DNA of 64,000 nt from assembly GCA_032871835.1 (NCBI GenBank), contig CM065299.1:43226706-43290705 (forward strand). Direction: 5' to 3'. Under the pieces are notes generated by a model. The model did no database searches. It saw only the letters and a program-made list of their open reading frames with translations, and was not told the origin of the DNA. Position numbers and translations under genes: made by a program. The DNA comes from Dipteronia dyeriana (lineage: Eukaryota > Streptophyta > Magnoliopsida > Sapindales > Sapindaceae). Positions 54,678 to 64,000 of the stretch are shown in pieces; within the stretch, counting starts at the first letter, position 1, and each line of letters starts with the position of its first letter.

Positions 54678-56751
54678 TATAGGGAAAAATCGGTTAAAAA
54701 ACAAGGTGGAAGCATAAAATAAGGGTTTGAGTATTTTAAAAAATTTCACTTTAAAAGAAGAAACCTTAACCCTGGATTAATTAATGTATAAAAAAAGTAT
54801 CGTACCTTTTATCGTGACGATTGAAAAAGCGTCGAATTTAATCAGTACGATCTTCCAATCCAATCACGAATGTGAATAACCTAGGAGTGTGGGCTCCCTT
54901 TCTTTGAATTGTATTCTGGAGGATGGAAACAAACAAAATATGTTTCTTTGTTAGTCACAATAATCCTCTAAGAGAAAAACAAAGAACGTTAGGTCACTTG
55001 TGAATTATCAATCAATTTGATTGAAACTCGTGTGAACCTTGATTTGATGTTGTACACAAAACCTTTTAATGTAAAGGCTACTAGGGCACTATAGAAAAAC
55101 AAAACGCTCCTCCCTTCTCTTCTCCTTTGCCTAATTCAATACACAATATATGTGAGTTGGATGAAGTTTTTTTTTATTACTATAAAAAAAACAAATAAAA
55201 AACAACATCTCACACCGAAAATTCTCTCTTGCCAAAATTTATCTCCCTTAAATTAGGGCTTGGCCGAAATTTCTCTCTAAGAAAAGGTAATGGCCGAAAT
55301 TTTTTTTCTCTAAAAATTAGGTTGGCCGAGTTCTACACTATCATTTATGTAGTGGCCGAATTCTTCCTCCTTTTAATATAGGGGACCAAATTCTCGCCTA
55401 AGGAGGATTTACTTGATGGGCAAGATTTTCTCAAGAGGATTTACTTTGTGGGCAAGAATCCTTTCCTTAAGAGGATTTACTTGGCGACCAAGAATCCCTT
55501 TCTAATATGAATTCTTTTCCACACCAAGATTCCTAATCCAACTCAAATAGTGTATTTATTCAATAATTAATTATTGAATATAATTAAATTGTGACTAAAT
55601 CAAAAACTTCCTAATAGAAATCAAATACTTCCTAATTTTACTAGATAAATAAATTCCTATTATTTATCTACTTATCAAATATAGTATTTGACATTTATCA
55701 TGTTACTAACAATATTAAGACTCTAGGAGACCATCTACTACTAGAAAAAAGATTTTGACTTTTAATTAAATAATTAACTAATTAATTTCCATTTAATTAA
55801 AAAAAACAATATATAAGACTAATAAATAGTCCCTTGTCGCCCAGGCCTATATATATGGGCCAAATATTGTTTTTTATTTTTTATTAAGTCCATTGGACTT
55901 AAATAAAAAGTCAATGAGTTAACTACACCCACTCTTACTAAAAGAAACAAGTCCACACACCTTAATACAATTCTAGATGGACTTATAAATTTGTCCGGTA
56001 TAATATATCAAGTGATCCATGCAAGTTCGAGTGAATTGAGGATCTTGGCGGGCTATCTAAATTTAAGCTCCAATAGACATAGCCTAATCACAATCAACAA
56101 ATGATTCACTTAGGTCCGATCTACTAATTTTAGTTCATTCCACCAAATAACTAAAATTGAACTCTTAAATAAGGATAGAATAAGTTAATATTACTCATTC
56201 ATACCCTAGACAATCTTAATAGAGAAAGTTTATCCTCGTAAAGATATCAGTAATCGCCAAGAGCTCATAGACTGCCTATAGCTCTCTAAGTTACCATATT
56301 TACTCTTAAGTCCAACATTTATCTTAGGAATGAAATAGACTCTCCGATTGTCTTTAAGTGAAAACTTTTATCCATTGACGGTTCTGGATAAAGTATCTCA
56401 TTGTGATCCTATTCAATGCACCTAGTGCACTAGATTCCTTTGCATCAAGACACCACATTTTGATGATTTTAGACTCATCATAACACATTTGACCACTCAA
56501 ATGCTAGCAAAAGAATCTACAACTTTGACAAGATAAAGGCGCCCAACCTTTATCTTAAGTTGTGAATATTATTTAAGACTAACTAAAGAATTGTGTCTAC
56601 CTCATACATATCCAGATGTACGGACAATTCTTATTTTCTCATAGTGTTTTGACCTTACGAATATTTCCTTTTGACAATTATAGTAGTTAAACTATATGAA
56701 AAGATTGTCAAATACATTATTACACTCTTGCTATCGAGCATAATCCCAACA
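54678..56751 (-). repeat. 5' LTR of element C
   Basis: 2074 bp, starting TGTTGGGATTATGCTCG on the minus strand. It is shorter than the 3' LTR because a segment near 56310 is deleted. It is followed at 56752 by GTCTC and the resumed element B. Confidence 0.92.
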
Positions 56752-58073
56752 GTCTCTTTATAATAGACCCTCTCTTTTTGAGTATAACCCTTAGCCACTA
56801 TCCTTGCCTTGAACATCTCTACATTCCTGTCTACTCCTCTCTTTCTCTTATAGAAACCTTATGGGTTTTATCCCATTCGATAAGTCTACAGGATCTCAGA
56901 CTAAGTTAGAGTACATGGACTCTATCTCGAGATTCATAGCTTTAAGCCATTCTTCTTTATCAGGATCTCTCATTACATTCTTAAATGTCAATGGATCATC
57001 CACACTATCAGTAGAGACAACACTTTATCCCTCATCTATACCTAAATAGTGTTCAGGTTGTCTCACAACCCACTCACTATGTCTAAGTGGTAGTGTATCC
57101 TGATTATGAACCATCTGACTCTTAGATGTTTGTGGATCAACAACTTTTGTTCATAAAGCACTAGTCTTACCAGGCTCCAACTCATTCAATACAATCTTAG
57201 AATGAGGTTTATGGTCACTTATATAACTGTCTTCAAGAAACGTTGCATTTATCGATACAAATACTTTGTTATCTTTGGGACTATAGAAGTGTCCACCTCT
57301 GGTCTCCTTGGAGTATCCTACAAACAGACGGACCCCAGACTTGGCATCTAGTTTTCCACTTCTGCTCTTCAACATGTGTGTTGGACACCCTATAAGCGGA
57401 AATATCACAAACTAGCTTTATGACCATTCCATAACTCTAAGGCGGTCTTAGGAACAGATTTGGATGGCACTATATTCAAAATGTATGTCGCTGTTTGTAA
57501 CGCATATCCCTATAAGTTATTCAGTAATGATGAGAAACTAATCATAGATCTCACTATTTCAATTAGGGTTCTATTTCTCCTCTCTGTTACCCCATTTTGA
57601 TGAGGTGTACCGGAAGCTGTGAGTTGGGAAACTATCCCATGCTCGACCATGAAGTCTTCAAACTCTTGGTCAAGGTACTCACCTCCACGATCTGATTGTA
57701 GTGACTTGCTAGTCCTACTTAATTGATTCTCAACTTCAGGTCAAAATTCTTTAAACTTTTCAAATGTTTTTGACTTCTGTTGTATAAGGTAGACGTATCT
57801 GTATCCGTATCTTGAGCAGTCATTTATAAAGGTGACATAGTACTCATAACCACCCCTAGCTTTAACATGCATTGGTCCGCAGACGTCTATATGTATAAGC
57901 TCTAGCGTTTCTTTAGCTCTAGCGTTTCTTTAGCTATAAGCTCTTTTCTAGTAAAAGGTCTCTTAATCATCTTACCTTCCAGAGAAGATTCACAGATAGA
58001 TATGATGCCAACCATTAACTAACTTAAAGGTTCACTTTTTACTACTCTGTCTATCCGGTCAAGTTGATATGAC
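56752..58073 (-). pseudogene. Element B RT N-terminal part and integrase
   Basis: From 58073 down on the minus strand: the pre-integrase zinc region, core EYYVTFINDYSRYGYRYVYL, the SDRGGEYLDQEF-like block with TPHQNGVTERRNRT, and CPTHMLKSRSGKLDAKSGVR with FVGYSKETRGGHFYSPKDN (57400-57270, open). The linker and the RT start (KAMNLEIESMYSNLV..., FKARIVAKGYTQK) follow to the C insertion. A 17-bp tandem duplication (about 57899-57933) breaks the frame near the catalytic HTD. Confidence 0.8.
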
Positions 58074-59605
58074 TGACACGTTCTAAAGAAGTGTGCATAC
58101 TCCCATGTATAAGAGTGTCAAAGTAATAAATTAATCGTAAAGACCGGGTCGAACCACAGGGAGGTTGTTCACTTGTCCTTGTAGAATTAATTATCTAGAT
58201 TAATTAGTAACTTGTTATAAAATGTAAATCAATTAAAATTAAAACTGAGGCTAAGGGATCCACTATTGGTAATTCGAATATGATCCAATAATTAATATTT
58301 AGTACAGATTAATGGGATGGTATTCCACTCCACTAACCACTCTCTGATAGATGTGGGTAAAAGTACTCACTGTGTTAGACAACATCTGTCTCTCTACAGT
58401 GAGTCGAAACTCCACAAAGATTAGAGGGGGATAAACCACTCTCTGATAGATATGGGTAAAAGAAATCACTGTGCTAGACAATATATGTCTGTCTACAGTG
58501 AGTCAAAAACTCCATAAAGATTAGAGGGAAGAAACCACTCTATGATAAATATGGGTAAAAGTACTCACTGTGCTAGACAATATCTGTCTGACTACAGTGA
58601 GTCAAAAACTCCACAAAGATCAAAGGGGAGAGAGCAAAAACAAAATAAACTTACAAAAATTTGATCATATTTTCCATACCAATAGTATCACCTTTGGCCC
58701 CAGCTATATAAAATTAGCAGACATAATTTAATTAGAAAATAGCTATTTTATTTAAACTGAGAATTTGAGAACAAAAGAGAGAGAATTTCACAAATCTAAT
58801 ATCATATTTGGATTCAAAATATGGAAATTAGGGGGGAGAGGCCCCCTATTTATACAAAATACGGATGAAAATTGACCATCGAATGAATTTAGAATGGAGT
58901 GTCCAGATTTCACCACATCATCAGTGAACAGTGAACAGTAAACGCATCCATGAAAGTGAATAATGAACAGTAAACAGTGAACAGTGAATAGTACCTATGA
59001 ATAGTAAATGCATCCGTAAAAGAGAATAGTGAACAGTACACCGGCTTCTAGAGTGTGATTCTCTACAGCCGCGTGTACAGTGCACTCGTAGTTTGGGCCA
59101 ATAAGAATGTGCCACGTCATCTGTCAATAATCTTCTAGGAAATCAACTATGAACAGTGCACTGACTTCTAGAATGTGATTCTCTGCAGCCGCGTGTACGG
59201 TGCACTCTTAGTTTGGGAAAATAGGAATGTGCCACATCATCAGGAACAGTGAAAGTCAACTATGAACAGTGAAAGTCAACTGTTAACAGTGAAAGTCAAC
59301 TGTTAACAGTGAAAGTCAACTGTGAACAGTGAGTAGTCAAAATTACAAAAATACCTTTCGTGGCAGTCCTAAGGTTTTTAACATTCTAAACTTGAAAACG
59401 TTGTTTGTTTTGCCATCTGACTTCTCCATAATTCTTAATTGATCGAATTATCTCTGAAATACAAAGAAAAATACACTGATTACTACACAACACATTTATT
59501 TAAGCGAGCGAACGAAATTATGTCTTAATTGGGGAATTAATCATATTGGAAGTGTAAAATGATGATATTATCCCTTAGTAAACATACACTTTTCAGTGTT
59601 AATCA
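58074..59605 (-). repeat. 3' LTR of element J
   Basis: 1532 bp. It contains three 99-bp tandem units (58337-58632) each with an inverted repeat. It also has runs of gtgaaca-type repeats (58921-59040) and four to five copies of a 20-bp unit, aacagtgaaagtcaactgtg (59241-59335). Confidence 0.92.
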
Positions 59606-60288
59606 CACCTCCTAACCAGCTTATTGCTAGTCCCTAGCAATTAAAGCGAAAATAGTAAAACTCAAATTCAAATATCTAAACTACTAAATAGACAAACTCT
59701 CTCATACCACTTTTATCACCCTTTGACAACCAATCATCAATTGAGTTATCAATCAAAATTTCTTGTGCTCAATAAGGATCAACACAATAACTATGAGATT
59801 CAATTGAAATTAAGCAACATTTTCATTCCGAAATCTCATCAGGGCTTCTTCCTTAGGCAATAGTTTTATTTCTTTTTTCTTTTTTTGGTTTTTTTATATA
59901 ACAAAATTGGAAACAAACATTCCATCTGTAATCCATGTAGCGAAATTTAGGCCAATGACTCCCAAACCTGTTTGCTTTAGGGCATTAAGTGTTAAAACAC
60001 TCCTACGGGCTTAATTACTCAGACTGCAGATGTTTTTTTTTAATAGTACAATTCCCTTAAGCTTTCTCTTTAACTCGTGTAACGAGCTTTGGGTCACTGA
60101 CTTCCAAACCAGTCGGTCTTAAGGCATTAGGTGTTGAAGCACCCATCGGACTTAAATGCTCGAGTTAAAGAGGCTACAAAACTGAACTTTATTCTATTCC
60201 AAACTCCACCGTTTTGTGCGAACACTCTATGCTTACTGAGGCATGAGGCCCGGCTACTACGTAAGAGTTTTGGTCACAACACACAAAA

Positions 60289-60319
<31 letters not shown>

Positions 60320-60906
60320 ATATATTTTTAAACAAGACCACTGCCTTCAATTGTTACCCATGAATGATGTTCCAGAACTAAATATCATAAAATCTCAACT
60401 TACTGCACATAATCACGTGTCAATGTGCGTGTGTGTCTCGAATAGTTCGCAAAAATTCTCAAGATGACTCAATGAACAAAAGTTTTATGGAGAGTTTATA
60501 AATTTGAATAGTCAGAATAGAGGAAAAATTTCTCATAACTACAAAGATGCGTCTTAGAAGTATCTAAAAGATCTCCTTACTCGACCATCTTTACGAAAAA
60601 AAAAGTATTATAAATCTAAGGACTAAACTGAAAATGCGATAATTATAGGGAATGATATGCAAAAATGAAAAATAAAATGACGTATATGCAAATACAAACT
60701 AGATCTAAGCTAAAATACAAAAATGTGATTAATGATTACAAGTGTTTTTTTTAAGTGGTTGAAGTTTATGATTAAGATGATTAACATAAAACTTAATAAA
60801 AAATAAGAACAAAGAAGATAGAAAAAAAATAGCAAAAGTAAAATAAAAGAAATTACTTCTACAAAGAAAAGGCGGACTTACCTCCCCGGCAGCGGCACCA
60901 AAAACT
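59606..60906 (-). other. Interior of element J, no gene seen
   Basis: Two similar blocks, each with a 'gactcccaaacc...ggcattaggtgtt' core (about 59955-60020 and 60093-60165), suggest an old internal duplication. An (ATT)n microsatellite lies at 60288-60315. Open frames here are short and repeat-derived. Confidence 0.75.
60883..60900 (-). other. Primer-binding site of element J
   Basis: TGGTGCCGCTGCCGGGGA on the minus strand, eight bases after the LTR end. Confidence 0.8.
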
Positions 60907-62336
60907 TGACACGTCCTAAAGAGGTGTTCCTACTCCCAAGTATAAGAGTGTCATAGTAATAAATTAACCGGTAAGACTAGATCAAACCACAGGGAGGTTG
61001 TTCACTTGTCCTTGTAGAATTAATTATCTAGATTAATTACTAAGCTTGTTATAAAATGTAAATAAGTTAAAATTAAAACTAGGGCTAAGGGATCCACTTT
61101 TGGTAATTCGAATATGATCCAATAATTAATATTTAGTCAAGATCAATGGGATGGTATTCCACTCTACTGACCACTCTCTGATAGATGTGAGTAAAAGTAC
61201 TCTCTGTGCTAGACAACAACTGTCTGTCTACAGTGAGTCAAAACTCCACAAAGATTAAAGGGGGACAAACCACTCTCTGATAGATATGGGTAAAAATACT
61301 CACTATGCTAGACAATATCTGTCTGTCTACAGTGAGTCAAAAACTCCATAAAGATCAGAGGGGAGAAACCACTCTCTGATAAATATGGGTAAAAGTACTC
61401 ACTGTGCTAGACAATATATGTCTGACTACAGTGAGTCAAAAACTCCACAAAGATCAGATAAGAGAAAGCAAAAAAATAATAAACTTACCAAAATTTGATC
61501 ATATTTTCCATATCAATATTATCACCTTTGGCCCCCAGCTATATAAAATTAGCCAGACTAAATTTAACTAGAAAATAACAAAAAAAATTTAACTGAGAAT
61601 TTGAGAACAAAAGAGAGAGAATTTCACAAATCTAATATCATATTTGGATTTAGAATATAGAAATTAGGGGGGAGGGGCCCCCTATTTATACAAAATACGG
61701 ATGGAAATTGACCATCGGATGAATTTAGAATGGAGCGTCCAGATTTCGCAATGTCATCAATGAATAGTGAACAGTGGACAGTGAACGGTGGATACTAAAC
61801 GCATCAGTGAAATTGAATAGTGAATAGTACACCGGCTACTAGAATGTGATTCTCTGTTGCCGCGTGTACGGTGCACTCGTAGTTTGGGCTAATAGGAATG
61901 TGCCACGTCATCGGTCAATATTCTTCTAGAAAGTCAACTATGAACAGTGCACCGACTTCTAGAATGTAATTCTCTATAGCCGAGTGTACAGTGCACTCAC
62001 AGTTTGGGCCAATAGGAATGTGACACGTCATCGAAAACAGTGAAAGTCAATTGTGAACAGTGAGTAGTCAAAATTACAAAAATGCCCTTCGTGGCATTCC
62101 TAAGGTTTTTGACATTCTAAACTTGAAAACGATATTTGTTTTGCCATCTGACTTCGCCATAATTCTGAATTAATCGAATTACCTCTGAAATATAAAGAAA
62201 AATACATTGATTACTACGCAACACATTTATTTAAGCGAGCGAACGAAATTATGTCTAAATTGGGGAATTAATCATATTGGAAGTGTAAAATGATGATATT
62301 ATCCCTTAGTAAACATACATTTTTCAGTGTTAATCA
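60907..62336 (-). repeat. 5' LTR of element J
   Basis: 1430 bp. It has the same three 99-bp units (61171-61466) but only about one and a half copies of the 20-bp unit (62036-62066), which explains most of the length difference from the other LTR. Confidence 0.92.
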
Positions 62337-62790
62337 ATGACCAAGCCTTAGATGCTTGAGATACGTGTCATTATCTCGAGAAATTTTATGTCGTTTAGTT
62401 TTTGGTTTTACAACCTTAAACATTTCAATGTTTAGCAAAGTAGTATGTATTAACTATCTTAACACATACAAAATATTTCAATAATTCCTAACCAAATATT
62501 CAAACAATTCTTTCCAATAATAACAGACTTATTATTAAAAGAAACATAATATTGTTTTTCTAACAATTTATAAACAGAAATCAAATTCCGTGTAAATCCA
62601 GGAATATAAAAAACATTGTTCAATAATAAAAAACTATTATTATTACAAAATTGCAATCTTATTGCCCCCACTGCTTTGGCAGATAAGACATTCCCCGACC
62701 CACACGTATTGAGAAGGCTCCCTCCTCTAGTTGTGTCCAAGAATTAGTCCATTGCAATGAAGAACAAACATGGCTAGTGGCCCCAAATCA
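62337..62790 (-). pseudogene. Element B protease and pre-integrase
   Basis: Minus strand: SPWIVDLGATSHVCSS (about 62810-62765, DLGA as in A), then from 62740 GGSLLNTCGSGNVLSAKAVG, VFYIPGFTRNLISVYKLL and the pre-integrase KPKTKRHKI...LRLGH, which ends at the J insertion. The frame has a stop near 62745 and several shifts. Confidence 0.82.
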
Positions 62791-63540
62791 ACTATCTAGG
62801 GTGAAGAATCATCTTCCACTAAACACGACTCAAGAACAAGTAAATCATATTTACCTTTCTTGGACTTCCTCTTGCTTTGGGATTTCTTGGTTTTGGGCTT
62901 ACCTTTTGCTTTTCCAGTAGACCTCTTCAACTTTTTATTATTGGAGGAAGATGGTTCAGCGACATTTACATCACCTATCTTGCCCTTGTTGTCCTTAGTC
63001 AAGAACTCAAAAATAGCGAGCTCATTAAGCAACTTTATGAGACTGAACCTTACCTTGTTCATCCCGTAGTTGCTCTTAAATTGATCGAAACTTTTTGGAA
63101 GAGTCATCAGTATGATACTTACTTGACTGGGTTCATCAATGTCTCCACCAATGACTTATGTTGTGTTGAAGTGGGACATCATCCTCAGACATGTTCCCGA
63201 ACTGACCTACCTTCCTTCATGCGAGTGAGCATAGCGGAACGAATAGCTTCGTGTCGCTTTTTCTCGGAGGGGTCCCCAAACATAGCTTGCAATGACTCTA
63301 TGATTTTGAATGCTGAAGTCATTACTTCGTGCTTTGTGACAAGCATGTCTGTCATATAAGCCAACATATATGTTTGGGCCATCTCATCAGATGAGACCCA
63401 TCATTGGAATGCCTCACAAACAGTTCGTGTGGCATTGGCCATAGGCGCGGGAGGACATTCCTTCATAATCAGAAATTTAAGGTCTTTGGTGACCAATATT
63501 GCATTATATTTAGTTTCCATTTAGTGTAGTTATCGCTAGT
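62791..63540 (-). pseudogene. Element B gag
   Basis: Minus-strand open pieces 63382-63185 (TDMLVTKHEVMTSAFKIIES, LTRMKEGRSVREHV) and 63107-62796 (MTLPKSFDQFKSNYGMNKVR to KYDLLVLESCLVEDDSSP) match A gag frame for frame. The basic tail (KKLKRSTGKAKGKPKTKK) leads directly to the protease region with no zinc knuckle. A frameshift lies between the pieces, near 63150. Confidence 0.85.
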
Positions 63541-64000
63541 TAATTAGTCGTTTGCAAGAATTTGAAGTAATGTAGAAGACATTATTGCTGAAATAAATAA
63601 AACATTCATTCAGTCATTTATTTAAAACAAGTGCGAGTGCTTTGGAATAAATTTAAACATGATGCATGAACATGTTTAACGAACTAGAACTACCCTAAAA
63701 CTAGTTACTATACCACGAGAATCCAACATACCACAAAGAAGTGTCACCTCAAGGTCGGTCAAGTCTTTGCATGTTGGACCGAGACATTCTCAATCAAGTG
63801 ATATTCTAGAATAACTCTTATTCCATATCATTCAACCATCGTTTATTCAGTTACGTTTTTAATTAACAAAACTTAATCAAAACCTTCGTGAGTGTAATCC
63901 ACCATTTCAGATCTCAAGAGCTTAACTCGAGAATTGTCGCCTTAGGGTCGGTCAATCCCGAAATACCCTTAAAAATCCTACCCGTTAGGAAATCAACCTT
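63541..64000 (-). other. Element B 5' leader, running out of the window
   Basis: Unique sequence upstream of B gag with no gene. Two similar short stretches (aaggtcggtcaagtc near 63751 and agggtcggtcaatcc near 63943) are visible. It does not match the B LTR, so the LTR must start beyond 64000. Confidence 0.6.

Larger units (their letters stand above)
47328..56751 (-). mobile_element. Element C: Ty1/copia retrotransposon (Angela/TAR-like) with long LTRs
   Basis: Full-length minus-strand element. 3' LTR 47328-49695, polypurine tract 49696-49707, pol and gag about 49708-53312, leader 53313-54660, primer-binding site 54661-54675, 5' LTR 54678-56751. The flanks GACTC (47323-47327) and GTCTC (56752-56756) differ by one base, as expected for an aged duplication. 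Same family as C2 and solo LTR G. Confidence 0.93.
58074..62336 (-). mobile_element. Element J: non-coding Ty3/gypsy-type LTR retrotransposon
   Basis: LTRs 58074-59605 and 60907-62336, TG...CA, flanked by ATGAC on both sides (58069-58073 and 62337-62341). On the minus strand the primer-binding site TGGTGCCGCTGCCGGGGA (60883-60900) follows the right LTR, and a purine tract GGTTAGGAGGTG precedes the left LTR. Polarity is therefore minus. The site resembles the tRNA-Asp type used by Athila/Tat-like gypsy elements. The 1.3-kb interior has no plausible gene, so mobility needs proteins from elsewhere. Confidence 0.92.
44760..64000 (-). mobile_element. Element B: Ty1/copia retrotransposon of the A family, with nested C and J
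   Basis: Minus-strand element. Its pieces are: LTR 44760-46056, RNase H and RT 46057-47327, RT/integrase 56752-58073, pre-integrase to gag 62337-63540, leader 63541 to the window end. C sits in RT (duplication GACTC/GTCTC) and J in the pre-integrase region (duplication ATGAC). Joining the pieces follows the order of A step by step. The 5' LTR lies beyond the window. A and B point tail to tail. Confidence 0.9.

Noticed and set aside
20789..54970. Cut-and-paste DNA transposon with terminal TGTAGGG repeats
   Set aside because: The tgtaggg-type ends are the inner ends of C-family LTRs next to primer-binding sites, with 5-bp duplications typical of retroelement integration.
58337..58632. CRISPR array
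   Set aside because: Units are 99-bp head-to-tail repeats without unique spacers, inside a plant LTR.
60131..60331. Open frame ending in a run of tyrosines
   Set aside because: It is the translation of an (ATT)n microsatellite inside the non-coding interior of J.

Overview
The window is a 64 kb block of nested LTR retrotransposons from a flowering-plant nuclear genome, most likely a dicot. It is AT-rich, and every recognisable protein is a retrotransposon protein. I found no host gene, rRNA, tRNA gene, CRISPR array or bacterial operon. Nearly all coding regions carry stops and frameshifts. The boundaries are nevertheless readable, because most insertions kept their TG...CA ends and 5-bp target-site duplications (TSDs).

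Layout from left to right. Element A (1-5102, + strand) is a Ty1/copia element cut off by the window edge. A filler junction (5100-5149) joins it to C2, a minus-strand copia element whose 3' half is lost (5150-31621). C2 was hit three times: by D (5546-12530, TSD GTACT), a gag-only SIRE/Maximus-like copia element; by H (14255-19804, TSD CCATT), a gag-plus-antisense-ORF Ty3/gypsy Tat element; and by E (21071-29716, TSD CAAGA), a SIRE/Maximus-like copia element with gag and pol. C2 itself abuts F (31622-44759, + strand), a Ty3/gypsy Tat element. F carries gag, protease, RT, two RNase H domains, integrase, and a long antisense gene of the plant 'Transposase_28' type. F was hit by two elements now reduced to solo LTRs: K (31988-33475, TSD AAGGG) and G (40759-42616, TSD TCTAC). 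B (44760 to the window end, minus strand) belongs to the same family as A. It was hit by C (47328-56751, TSD GACTC/GTCTC), a sister of C2, and by J (58074-62336, TSD ATGAC), a non-coding Ty3/gypsy-type element.

Most interesting parts. (1) Two different Tat elements (F and H) carry a long antisense gene with plant-like introns. In F it has its own TATA box and leader; in H a G-box and an ACGTCA motif lie upstream. H has lost all of pol but kept gag and this gene. (2) C and C2 share an antisense open frame of identical length in their leader, and both lack the protease active-site segment. (3) The LTRs of J contain 99-bp tandem repeats, each with a hairpin. (4) The A/C2 junction looks like a repaired break patched with copied DNA. 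(5) All three catalytic aspartates of F reverse transcriptase are replaced.

Family and lineage names (Angela/TAR, SIRE/Maximus, Tat) come from recognising motifs by eye and were not confirmed by a search.
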